A stretch of 32,090 bases of DNA from Bacillota bacterium (GTDB taxonomy: Bacteria > Bacillota > Clostridia > Acetivibrionales > DSM-1351). The notes beneath the pieces were generated by a model. The model worked only from the letters and a program-made list of their open reading frames with translations, had not been told where the DNA came from and made no database searches. Both the position numbers and the translations under genes were made by a program. The stretch lies in NCBI GenBank assembly GCA_023412275.1, contig JAEYNY010000111.1, positions 1-32,090 of the forward strand. Direction: 5' to 3'. Of the stretch, positions 6,863-14,671 are shown piece after piece (within the stretch, counting starts at the first letter, position 1; every line of letters begins with the position of its first letter).

Positions 6863-8107
6863 ATGACAGAAAAAAAGAAAGTATTTCTCACTCCGCAGTA
6901 TTTCAAAAAATTTAGATGTATCGGCTCTGAATGTGAGGATTCTTGCTGTGTAGGCTGGAAGGTTAATATTGACAAGGAAACCTATAAAAAGTATAGATGT
7001 GTCCAAAATAGTGAATTAAGGCCTCTATTAGATAAGTATGTAACTCGTGAAAGAAATAATGGTGGAGACCTTATGGAATATGCAAAGGTTAAAATGATCG
7101 GTGAAGATGGCAGGTGTCCATTTCTGAGTGATAAAATGCTGTGCAGGATACAACTTGAATATGGTGAAGGCTACCTGTCAAAAGTTTGTACAACTTACCC
7201 TAGATCTGCAAATAGGGTGGACAACACAATCGAAATGGTTACCTCTTTGTCCTGCCCTGCAGCGGCGCGATTGGCCCTCTTGAATCCTGAAATCATGGAG
7301 TTTGATGAATATGAAGATGTTGCAAATTCAGGTCTAATGGGAACCTTTGTATTGAACACACAGGATAAACAGTTAGTAAATCGACCTCAGAGATATTTTT
7401 GGGAGATAAGGATATTTACCATAGATATTTTACAAAACAGAAAATATCTTTTATGGGAAAGGCTTATTATTGTAGGCCTATTTATAGAAAAACTAAACAA
7501 ATGTGTGAATGAGAATAATATAAATGATATACCCAATGTAATACAATCCTATAATAAGATGATAGAAGAAGGGACATTCAAAGGGGTTCTTGATTCTATA
7601 CCGACTGATTGTACAGTACAATTGCAGCTTATTAAGGATATTATTGATATTCGTGTGAACAGAGGAGTTCTAAATAAAATATATATGGAATGTTACGAAC
7701 ATTTCCTAAAAGGCGTTAATTATACTCAAGAAGCAACTAAGGAAGATATTTCAAATAACTACCAGAAGGCGTTTCAAGAATATTACAAACCCTATATGGA
7801 TAACCATGAATATATATTGGAAAATTATCTTGTCAATTATGTGTTTGAAAGATTATTTCCGTTTACAGACGGTTCAATTTTTGATGCATATGTAATGTTT
7901 GTATTACACTATGCGATTATAAAGGTTCATCTAATTGGAATGGCGGGGTATAATAAGGGACTTAGCGAAGAGATGGTAATAAAACTTATATCCACATTTA
8001 CTAAAATTGTAGATCATAATACCGTTTTTCTCAAAGATATTGAAAAGCAATTAATTGAGAAGAATTACAATACTCTGGCTTATATGGCTATTATGATAAA
8101 AAATTGA
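6863..8107 (+). CDS. fliB: Flagellin lysine-N-methylase FliB
   Basis: FliB methylates surface lysines of flagellin. The 414-residue product opens with FLTPQYFKKFRCIGSECEDSCC, the Cys-rich signature of the family (C19, C24, C28, C29). A further Cys pair occurs near MLCRIQLEYGEGYLSKVCTTYPR, and CP appears in TSLSCPAAARLAL. These cysteines are thought to carry an Fe-S cluster in characterised FliB. The start chosen is the ATG at 6863 with a GGGGGT site upstream; an in-frame ATG at 6851 has no ribosome site. The frame is open further upstream, but that part overlaps flagellin and its terminator and is unlikely to be translated. Its place directly after flagellin supports the substrate. Confidence 0.88.
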   Translation: MTEKKKVFLTPQYFKKFRCIGSECEDSCCVGWKVNIDKETYKKYRCVQNSELRPLLDKYVTRERNNGGDLMEYAKVKMIGEDGRCPFLSDKMLCRIQLEYGEGYLSKVCTTYPRSANRVDNTIEMVTSLSCPAAARLALLNPEIMEFDEYEDVANSGLMGTFVLNTQDKQLVNRPQRYFWEIRIFTIDILQNRKYLLWERLIIVGLFIEKLNKCVNENNINDIPNVIQSYNKMIEEGTFKGVLDSIPTDCTVQLQLIKDIIDIRVNRGVLNKIYMECYEHFLKGVNYTQEATKEDISNNYQKAFQEYYKPYMDNHEYILENYLVNYVFERLFPFTDGSIFDAYVMFVLHYAIIKVHLIGMAGYNKGLSEEMVIKLISTFTKIVDHNTVFLKDIEKQLIEKNYNTLAYMAIMIKN

Positions 8108-8145
8108 TATTTAAATAGAAAAATATAGCTAACTCCAAAAACTGC

Positions 8146-8173
8146 TAAATACATGAGAGGTTTTTTCCGATAG
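8146..8173 (+). promoter_or_regulatory. Sigma-28 promoter for flaG-fliD-fliS
   Basis: TAAA at 8146-8149, a 17-base spacer, then CCGATAG at 8167-8173 match the flagellar sigma consensus with one -10 mismatch. It lies 31 bases before flaG, in the short gap after fliB. Confidence 0.7.
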
Positions 8174-8203
8174 AATTAACAGAAGAGTTTTGGAGGTGCA
8201 GGT

Positions 8204-8593
8204 ATGAAAATAGATAGCAGTGAATTAATGAGTAATAGTATCAGTTCAAAAGGCAATAACGCAGATATTCAAAAAATTATAAGTAAAATAGGCAAACCGG
8301 ATCGGGTGTTGACAACCACAAAGTCAATATCCCAAATCAACGATTATGATAAAGACAACATGCCTGTCTCTGAGAGAGTAGTTATCGAAGCGATACAAAA
8401 AGCAAATAAAGCTATTTCCGGAGGAAATAGAAGGTTTGAATTTTCTATTCATGAAAAGACAAATGAAATAGTTGTAAAGGTATTTGATTCAGATACAAAT
8501 GAACTGATTCGTGAGATTCCTAACGAAAAGGTTTTGGATATGGTAGCAAAAATATGTGAGATGGCCGGCATATTAGTTGACGAAAGAAGGTAG
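8204..8593 (+). CDS. flaG: FlaG family flagellar protein
   Basis: FlaG is a small flagellar protein that influences filament length in some species; its mechanism is unclear. The 129-residue product shows the family pattern in its C-terminal half: an AIQKANKAISGGNRRFEFSI segment, then EIVVKVFDSDTNELIREIPNEKVLDMVAKICEMAGILVDERR. The N-terminus is polar and probably disordered. GGAGGTGCAGGT precedes the ATG. It sits directly before fliD, as in many Firmicutes and epsilonproteobacteria, and is cotranscribed from the sigma-28 promoter just upstream. Confidence 0.88.
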   Translation: MKIDSSELMSNSISSKGNNADIQKIISKIGKPDRVLTTTKSISQINDYDKDNMPVSERVVIEAIQKANKAISGGNRRFEFSIHEKTNEIVVKVFDSDTNELIREIPNEKVLDMVAKICEMAGILVDERR

Positions 8594-8597
8594 AGAT

Positions 8598-10940
8598 ATG
8601 AATGTTAACAGTTCCTCAAATACAAGTGGAATGCAGGGTACTACGAATTACTCAAGACTAACCGGAATGATATCAGGTTTTGATACTGATGCTTTGGTAA
8701 AGGCTGCACTTTCAAGGGAGCAAGCGAGAATTGATAAGGTAAAGCAGAGCAGAGAGTTGAATATGTGGATGATTGATGCCTATAGAGATGTTTCATCGTC
8801 ACTGCAGAGCTTTTATAATCAATTTTTAGACACTGTTACTTCAACCACTAACTTGAAATTGGCATCTACATTCTCTGGTTATACCGCTGCATTGGCTGCA
8901 GGAAGTTCTTCTGATGTCGTTAGTGTAACTGCGGGAGGCGGGGCTAAAGCTGGGGTATATTCATTATCAAATATTGTTGCAGCTACCAATGCTCGTATAT
9001 CGACTGGGGCGAATGTAACTAATACTGTTGAGACAGGTGTGATTTCTCAGGCAGATTTAGATACAATGAAAAGTTCTAGCTATAATAATATATTTAGGAT
9101 GACCCTTAATGGTAAAACAGTAGATATAACATTGGACAATGACTCCGGTCAAATTTCCAGTATAGATGATTTGGTTTCTCAACTCCAAAGTAAATTAAAC
9201 AATGCATTTGGAACTGATTCTTTAGGCAATGGTAAAATAAAAGTCGAAAATGACGGTGGTAGACTTAAATTTACTACCCTTAGAAACACAGATACATTTA
9301 TTATAGGTACTGTGAATAATGAAGGAGCAGGAAAATTATTTAGCGCAGTACCATCCGGTACTACACCTTTTGAATTAAATGGGGGTAATAATCAATTTGA
9401 CCTCACTATTGGTAATATTACAAAAACTGTTACCGTACAGCCATTGGCAGGAAACTCAACTTTTACAACTGCAGATGACTTAAAAGCTGCCATTCAGAAT
9501 GGAATTGATGCTGCGTTCGGAGCCGGTTCAGGCGTAACAGCGGATATAAGTAGTGGAAAAGTTGTACTTAAATCCGACGTGGGTGTGAATTCTTCAATAG
9601 GATATACAGTTAATGGAGCAACTAATGCAATACTTCAGATTGATAGTTCCAATACTTCAAATAAGGTTGATTTAAAAGCAACGATTTCAAGTATAGGTGC
9701 AGGCTTTACAATTGACCCATTTAAAAATTCCGACGGTACATCAATAAAAAATGCAGATGGTACTTTTTCAAAAAATATAGAATTTTCAATAACAAGTTCT
9801 AAGGGAACGTCCACCTTTTCTTTTGACCCGACTACTACGTCAATAAATGATATAATGAGAAAAGTAAATATGGACACTACTGCTAATGCAACCATGAGTT
9901 ATGATGCTACTACAAATAGCTTTAAAATACAGGCTAAGGATACTGGTGCTACCTCCAAGCTTGATATAGTTGATACTGCAGGAGGGTTCATGTCATCACT
10001 GGGAATAGCCGGTACGGGTGCTGTCGGAAGTGATGCAAGTGTGACGGTTACAGGTGAGGACGGAACCTCTATGACTATAGTAAGGCCCAATAATTCATTT
10101 ACTTATGCAGGACTTACATTTAATATATCCAAGGATTTGCCGGCTGGTGCAGATCCAATAAAAGTAACCGTTTCAAGCGATACAAGTAAAACCTTTAATA
10201 CTATTAAAAGTTTTGTGGATCAATATAATGCCTTAATTGATAAGCTAAACTCAAAGGTAAGTGAGAAAAAAGATCGTGGTTATTTGCCTTTAACTGAGAC
10301 TCAAAAGGCCACAATGACAACCGATCAGATAGAAAAATGGGAAGCCAAAGCCAAAACAGGATTACTTAACGGGAATTCTGATATACAGAATACGTTGGAC
10401 AGATTAAGATCTGCTTTATATGACTCAGTAGAGGGTGTGGGCTTAAGTTTATATTCTATAGGTATAACTACTTCAAAAGATTATCGTCAAAAAGGTAAAC
10501 TTGTAATAGATGAATCAAAGTTGAAGGAAGCACTGGCCAATAATCCAGAGGAGGTCACAAATCTTTTTACCGCGGCTTCTGATAAGTCATATTATAAGGC
10601 TTCCGGTGATTCTGCAATCAAAAAGGAAAGATATAATGAATCCGGGCTTGCAGACAGGTTCTCTGATATAATACAGGATGCAATCAGGACTACTCCTGAT
10701 GCCAAGAGCAATCTTGGAACATTGATAATGAAAGCCGGTCAGGTTGGCGATGCATCAGAATACACCAACTCCTTAATAAAGGAGATTTTGGGATTTGATA
10801 AAACAATAGATGATTTAAATGAAAAACTTACTTCCAAGGAAAATACACTATATGCAAAGTATGCAAACATGGAGAAAATGCTAAGCCAGATGAGTTCACA
10901 ATCTAACTGGCTTGCATCCCAATTCAGTTCCGGACAATAA
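8598..10940 (+). CDS. fliD: Flagellar filament capping protein FliD
   Basis: FliD (HAP2) forms the filament cap and folds incoming flagellin at the tip. The start chosen is the ATG at 8598, with GAAGGTAGAG upstream; an upstream TTG at 8577 overlaps flaG and lacks a site. The 780-residue product has the FliD N-terminal domain (YSRLTGMISGFDTDALVKAAL, residues ~20-115). The C-terminal domain runs from TFNTIKSFVDQYNALIDKLNSKV through QNTLDRLRSALYDSV to a final coiled coil (DKTIDDLNEKLTSKENTLYAKYANMEKML). It is far longer than the ~470-500 residues typical of Escherichia or Bacillus FliD. The extra length lies in Gly/Thr/Ser-rich beta-type repeats (~residues 120-530), two of which resemble flagellin hook-IN motifs. 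Confidence 0.94.
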   Translation: MNVNSSSNTSGMQGTTNYSRLTGMISGFDTDALVKAALSREQARIDKVKQSRELNMWMIDAYRDVSSSLQSFYNQFLDTVTSTTNLKLASTFSGYTAALAAGSSSDVVSVTAGGGAKAGVYSLSNIVAATNARISTGANVTNTVETGVISQADLDTMKSSSYNNIFRMTLNGKTVDITLDNDSGQISSIDDLVSQLQSKLNNAFGTDSLGNGKIKVENDGGRLKFTTLRNTDTFIIGTVNNEGAGKLFSAVPSGTTPFELNGGNNQFDLTIGNITKTVTVQPLAGNSTFTTADDLKAAIQNGIDAAFGAGSGVTADISSGKVVLKSDVGVNSSIGYTVNGATNAILQIDSSNTSNKVDLKATISSIGAGFTIDPFKNSDGTSIKNADGTFSKNIEFSITSSKGTSTFSFDPTTTSINDIMRKVNMDTTANATMSYDATTNSFKIQAKDTGATSKLDIVDTAGGFMSSLGIAGTGAVGSDASVTVTGEDGTSMTIVRPNNSFTYAGLTFNISKDLPAGADPIKVTVSSDTSKTFNTIKSFVDQYNALIDKLNSKVSEKKDRGYLPLTETQKATMTTDQIEKWEAKAKTGLLNGNSDIQNTLDRLRSALYDSVEGVGLSLYSIGITTSKDYRQKGKLVIDESKLKEALANNPEEVTNLFTAASDKSYYKASGDSAIKKERYNESGLADRFSDIIQDAIRTTPDAKSNLGTLIMKAGQVGDASEYTNSLIKEILGFDKTIDDLNEKLTSKENTLYAKYANMEKMLSQMSSQSNWLASQFSSGQ

Positions 10941-10971
10941 ATAGAGACTAGAGAACAGCAGGAGGTTGCTA

Positions 10972-11376
10972 ATGATGGTAAACAACGGTTATAATCAATA
11001 TAAAGAAAATTCGGTATACACAGCTACTCCAGAGGAACTGACTCTGATGCTGTATAATGGTTTAGTTAAATTTATTATGCTGGCGCAAAGTGCTATCGAC
11101 GGGAAGAACATTGAAAGAGCTAATAACTCAATTATTCGTGCACAGGATATAGTCAGAGAATTTCAGGTGACTTTGGATATGAAATACGAAGTATCCAAAC
11201 ATCTGGATAACATATATGATTATATGTACAGAAGACTAATTCAGGCAAATATAAAAAAGGATAAAGACATTCTGGAAGAAGTACTGGGAATGGCAAAAGA
11301 TCTCAGAGATACATGGACCCAGGCTATGAAGCTTGCTAAACGGCATGTTCCATCTACGGATCAGATTGCAAGGTAA
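10972..11376 (+). CDS. fliS: Flagellin export chaperone FliS
   Basis: FliS binds the C-terminus of flagellin in the cytoplasm and keeps it export-competent. The 134-residue product matches the family throughout: GYNQYKENSVYTATPEELTLMLYNGLVKF, then a four-helix bundle with NIERANNSIIRAQDIVREF, LDMKYEVSKHLDNIYDYMYRRL and AKDLRDTWTQAMKLAK. AGGAGG (10960-10965) precedes two adjacent ATG codons at 10972 and 10975, either of which could be used. It lies 31 bases after fliD, the usual fliD-fliS order, and is followed by a strong terminator. Confidence 0.96.
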   Translation: MMVNNGYNQYKENSVYTATPEELTLMLYNGLVKFIMLAQSAIDGKNIERANNSIIRAQDIVREFQVTLDMKYEVSKHLDNIYDYMYRRLIQANIKKDKDILEEVLGMAKDLRDTWTQAMKLAKRHVPSTDQIAR

Positions 11377-11391
11377 GTATTGAATTATAAA

Positions 11392-11433
11392 ACACCTCGC
11401 ACACAATAAGTAATTTAGTGCGAGGTGTATTTA
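11392..11433 (+). terminator. Rho-independent terminator after fliS
   Basis: ACACCTCGCAC (11392-11402) and GTGCGAGGTGT (11418-11428) form a perfect 11-bp stem with a 15-base loop, followed by ATTTATT. The T run is weak, so some read-through into the FlgN-like gene is plausible. Confidence 0.8.
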
Positions 11434-11461
11434 TTAATTAAGAGGCTTTGGAGGAGTAATA

Positions 11462-11944
11462 ATGACACCTGAACAATATATTCAAAAACTTACTGAACTT
11501 TCCTTGAAAAAGTCAGATAATATGAAAAAGATTTTAGTTCTTACAAAAAAGCAGTCTGAAGTAATAACCGAAGACAGTATAAATGAATTGCAAAATTTAA
11601 TTGACATCAAGCAAAAACTAATAGACGAAATTAACGAGTTGGATGACGCATTTGAGGTATATTATTCTAGGCTCAAATCCATTCTTGGAATAGAGAGTAT
11701 GGAAGAAGTAAGCATATCTAAGTATCATGAAGCTGTCGGACTACAACAGACTATCAAGACAATATTTGATACAATAAAAGAGATACAAATTGCTGAAAAT
11801 GAAAATAACATGAAAGCCAGAGGTGTCCTGGACAATCTGGGAGGACAGATAAGGCAGGTAAAACAAGGTAAAGTGGCAAACAACGGCTATAATATTGGGG
11901 GCAAATTACCCCATCAGTCATATTATTTTGACACAAAAAAATAA
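11462..11944 (+). CDS. FlgN-like flagellar export chaperone
   Basis: The 160-residue product is almost entirely helical and coiled-coil, with DSINELQNLIDIKQKLIDEINELDDAFEVYYSRL in the middle. It ends in a GGQIRQVKQGKVANNGYN segment and YYFDTKK, resembling the tail of FlgN proteins that escort FlgK and FlgL to the export gate. GGAGGAGTA precedes the ATG. The position after fliS, and the presence of three hook-associated clients in the window, agree with this. FlgN sequences are poorly conserved, so a FliT-like role cannot be excluded. Confidence 0.65.
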   Translation: MTPEQYIQKLTELSLKKSDNMKKILVLTKKQSEVITEDSINELQNLIDIKQKLIDEINELDDAFEVYYSRLKSILGIESMEEVSISKYHEAVGLQQTIKTIFDTIKEIQIAENENNMKARGVLDNLGGQIRQVKQGKVANNGYNIGGKLPHQSYYFDTKK

Positions 11945-11961
11945 AGTAATACTTAAAATTT

Positions 11962-11995
11962 AGTACACCCTCATTTTTGATGGGTGTACTTTTTA
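11962..11995 (+). terminator. Rho-independent terminator ending the flagellar region
   Basis: AGTACACCC (11962-11970) pairs with GGGTGTACT (11982-11990), with possible extra pairing in the loop, followed by five T residues. This is a strong, canonical terminator. Confidence 0.85.
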
Positions 11996-12049
11996 CATAT
12001 AATGGAATAAATTTTTAATTATACACTTTGTTAACATAAATTACAAGTC

Positions 12050-12078
12050 TACACATTTTATGGATATTAATGTATAAT
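12050..12078 (+). promoter_or_regulatory. Candidate sigma-A promoter of the kelch gene
   Basis: TACACA (12050-12055, four of six matches to TTGACA), a 17-base spacer and a perfect TATAAT (12073-12078) lie 42 bases before the kelch start. Confidence 0.55.
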
Positions 12079-12119
12079 AATACAGAAATATACAGAAGAA
12101 TGAAAGGATGGTAGTACAA

Positions 12120-13436
12120 ATGAAATTAAAGAACAAGTTAAAGATTTTTAGTGCAATGGTATTTATGCTAGTTTTTGTAGTTTCAAGCAGTATGGTATTT
12201 GCGACAGATGCGAATACCTGGACTACAAAGGCATCTATGAACACGGCAAGAGCTAATCATCAAATAGCAGTAGTAGAAGGAAAAATATATACCTTAGGCG
12301 GACGTAATGACAGTTATCTTAATTCAGTTGAAGAATATGATCCTACCACAAATAAATGGATTACCAAAGCATCAATGCCTACTGCAAGAGCTAATCATCA
12401 GGTAGCGGTATTAGAAGGAAAAATATATGTCATAGGTGGATATAATGATGAGGGTTACCTTAATTCAGTGGAGGAATACGATCCCTCAACAAATACTTGG
12501 ACGAGTAAAGCACCAATGTCCACACCGAGAGATGATTTTCAAGTGGCGGTAATAGGCGGGAAAATATATGCATTAGGTGGATATGATGATGGTAATTATC
12601 TAAATTCGCTGGAAGAATATGATCCTACAACAAATATATGGACAACCAAGGCGCCAATGACTACTGGGAGACGTTTGCTCCAGACAGCCGTAGTAAACGA
12701 CAAAATATATGCTATAGGAGGAGAAAATCCTAGCATACTAAAAACAATAGAAGAATATAATCCTGAAACAAATATATGGACAACCAAAGCAACAATGCCT
12801 ACTGCTAGATTATATTATCCAGTAGCGGTAGTAGGAGAAAAAATATATGCTGTAGGCGGGTATAGTGGTACTAGCTACCTTAATTCGGTAGATGGATACG
12901 ATCCTGCAACAAATACCTGGCTGAGCAAAGCAAAATTGCCTACTGCTAAGCTATATGTACAAGTAGCGGTAGTAGGAGAAAAAATATATGCTATAGGCGG
13001 ATATAATGGTAGTTATGTTAATTCAGTTGATGAATACGATCCTGCAACAAATACCTGGCTAACCAAGGCACCAATGAATACTTCGAGACGTTTTCATCAA
13101 TTAGCCGAATTGGGAGGGAGAATATATGCTATAGGCGGATATAATGATACTGGCTACCTTAACTCGGTAGAAGAGTATAATACTGAAATGCCAGTTGATA
13201 CAGGAAACAATACAATTCTTGATATAACAATGATTACAGGACAGATGAAAGAGTATAATTTAACATCTACGCAACTTAATGACTTTTTAACTTGGTATGA
13301 TGGTAGATCTAAAGGGAATGGACTAGCATATTACATATTCAACAAAATAAATACCAACGAGCCCTTTGCGGCAATAAGAGAATACATTCCATATGACAAG
13401 ATAGCAAGCTTTGAAGTCAAGGAATATGCAGAATAA
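12120..13436 (+). CDS. Secreted kelch-repeat protein with an unclassified C-terminal domain
   Basis: The 438-residue product starts with a signal peptide (KLKNKLKIF, hydrophobic stretch, likely cleavage after VFA at about residue 28). Seven kelch repeats follow (residues ~34-355), each with a GKIYALGG-type strand, a YLNSVEEYDP turn and a TNTWTTKAPM strand, at a period of 46-47 residues. Seven blades would close as a beta-propeller. The last ~75 residues (ILDITMITGQMKEYNLTSTQ to the FEVKEYAE end) are not kelch and carry no dockerin or sortase signal. The ATG at 12120 has AAAGG 12 bases upstream; an earlier ATG at 12108 abuts that site and is unlikely. It is expressed alone. Ligand and role are unknown; an extracellular binding scaffold is a reasonable guess. 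Confidence 0.85.
   Translation: MKLKNKLKIFSAMVFMLVFVVSSSMVFATDANTWTTKASMNTARANHQIAVVEGKIYTLGGRNDSYLNSVEEYDPTTNKWITKASMPTARANHQVAVLEGKIYVIGGYNDEGYLNSVEEYDPSTNTWTSKAPMSTPRDDFQVAVIGGKIYALGGYDDGNYLNSLEEYDPTTNIWTTKAPMTTGRRLLQTAVVNDKIYAIGGENPSILKTIEEYNPETNIWTTKATMPTARLYYPVAVVGEKIYAVGGYSGTSYLNSVDGYDPATNTWLSKAKLPTAKLYVQVAVVGEKIYAIGGYNGSYVNSVDEYDPATNTWLTKAPMNTSRRFHQLAELGGRIYAIGGYNDTGYLNSVEEYNTEMPVDTGNNTILDITMITGQMKEYNLTSTQLNDFLTWYDGRSKGNGLAYYIFNKINTNEPFAAIREYIPYDKIASFEVKEYAE
12216..13187 (+). repeat. Seven tandem kelch-encoding repeats (~138-141 bp period)
   Basis: Repeats are visible at DNA level. For example, an 18-base stretch GCAAGAGCTAATCATCAA/G recurs in repeats one and two, and AAAATATATGCTATAGGCGG variants recur at each GG strand. 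Similarity is high enough to suggest expansion by recombination rather than ancient divergence. Confidence 0.8.
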
Positions 13437-13463
13437 TCCGGTTAGGTTACTAGACTTTTAAAT

Positions 13464-13516
13464 AAAAAGTGCAGTTGTTAAATCACAATAAAATGGTTTA
13501 ACAATTGCACTTTTTT
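13464..13516. terminator. Bidirectional terminator between convergent genes
   Basis: AAAAAGTGCA plus TTGTTAAA (13464-13482) pair with TTTAACAA plus TGCACTTTTT (13498-13516), giving about 19 bp with one G-T pair. T runs sit at the end on both strands, so the hairpin can serve the kelch gene and the hydrolase gene that ends at 13521. Confidence 0.85.
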
Positions 13517-13520
13517 TACA

Positions 13521-14498
13521 TTATTTCTTAACTGCTTTATCAGTTTCCTCAACACATTCATTTGAAAATTCAACTACCTGGCCTATATACTTATCCTGTG
13601 CAGACAAATAGCTTTCACCATAAGTAGCTGAACCTGAATTCCAATAGTGTGCCTGTACGGGACTTTTTCTTTTATACATCTCATAAATCAGCTTTGTATT
13701 ATCAGAGGCACTGGGAGTGTCCTGTGCCCCATCAATCAAAAGTACAGGAGTTGGAATAATAGAAGGCACTTTTGATATTACGTCCAGTGAACTGTCAACC
13801 TTTGAAATCTTTTTAACAGCAAATTCAACAACCGGTTTAAAGGGGATGTCAGGAAGCCACATGGACGATTCCACTACATAATCAATGTAATCATCAATAT
13901 TTGAGTAAGGGCTATCTGCAATTACACCAATAATACTATCTCTATATGGAGTCTGTGTCAGTGCGGACAGACATGAAGACGCTCCCGTAGAGAACCCCAT
14001 TAAAATAATCTGCTCGGTGGACTGTTGATTAAGGTATTTTATAGCACCTAAAACATCAGTGGTCTCATTCCTACCAAAGGTTGAAATCGAACCGGATGAG
14101 TTGCCAGAACCTCTAAGGTCAAAGGTCATTACATTGAAACCTTCTCTATTCAGACTTGCAATAAGGGGGAAGGTTTGTTCCTCAAATTGAAGCCTGTTCT
14201 TTCCATAGCCATGAACCATAAGAACTGTTTTTTTGGAACCACTGTATGGGAAAAACCAGCCGTTTACCTTTTCTTTGGATTCACCTACCGTAAAGCTTAT
14301 ATTTTTGTAGTCAGGTGCTATATTGGAGGATATCTGAGGAGTAGTAACCTTTATGGGATGGGTAATTCTCCATGCAGAAAAAAAGGAAAGCGCAACTATA
14401 GCGGCTATTAATAAAACCAATATATAAATGACTGCCAAAAAAATATTCTTAGGTAAAACACTTTTGCGCTCCGCATAAGCAACAGGAAAAAGCCGCAT
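13521..14498 (-). CDS. Membrane-anchored alpha/beta hydrolase, catalytic His replaced by Tyr
   Basis: The 325-residue product has an N-terminal transmembrane helix (residues ~18-42) and then a serine-hydrolase fold facing outward. Visible are HGYGKNR (oxyanion region, residue 96 on), FDLRGSGNSSG, the nucleophile elbow GFSTG with S170, and LLIDGAQD with acid D260. The third triad residue is normally His in a GxHGESY-like motif. Here the motif reads SATYGESYLS, with Y293 at the His position. H284 is nearby but offset. Either the enzyme is inactive or altered, or H284 substitutes. GGAGG lies 8 bases before the ATG. It resembles YqkD/YfhR-type hydrolases of unknown substrate. It stands alone between a convergent and a divergent neighbour. 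Confidence 0.85.
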   Translation of the reverse strand: MRLFPVAYAERKSVLPKNIFLAVIYILVLLIAAIVALSFFSAWRITHPIKVTTPQISSNIAPDYKNISFTVGESKEKVNGWFFPYSGSKKTVLMVHGYGKNRLQFEEQTFPLIASLNREGFNVMTFDLRGSGNSSGSISTFGRNETTDVLGAIKYLNQQSTEQIILMGFSTGASSCLSALTQTPYRDSIIGVIADSPYSNIDDYIDYVVESSMWLPDIPFKPVVEFAVKKISKVDSSLDVISKVPSIIPTPVLLIDGAQDTPSASDNTKLIYEMYKRKSPVQAHYWNSGSATYGESYLSAQDKYIGQVVEFSNECVEETDKAVKK

Positions 14499-14604
14499 AT
14501 AAACTATCCTCCACTATTATATAATTTACCAAACCCCAAGGAATACTCTAGACTTACAGAAATACCATATTGACTAATGATTTCCCAAGCTTTATTATAT
14601 TTTT

Positions 14605-14623
14605 ATTTACAGGGAATGTAAAT
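14605..14623. promoter_or_regulatory. Inverted repeat upstream of the PflX-type gene
   Basis: ATTTACA and TGTAAAT form a perfect 7-base inverted repeat around GGGAA in the 173-base gap between two divergent genes. It is too AT-rich to be a terminator and could be an operator; no known regulator box is matched with confidence. No clear promoter was found in the rest of the gap. Confidence 0.35.
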
Positions 14624-14671
14624 ACAATATCAATAATTGTTAAAACATGTCTAAAGGGAGGGAATTATGTT

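Noticed and set aside
13190..13436. A dockerin at the C-terminus of the kelch protein, which would suit a cellulosome-forming clostridium.
   Set aside because: No duplicated calcium-binding DxNxDG-type repeat is present in the tail.
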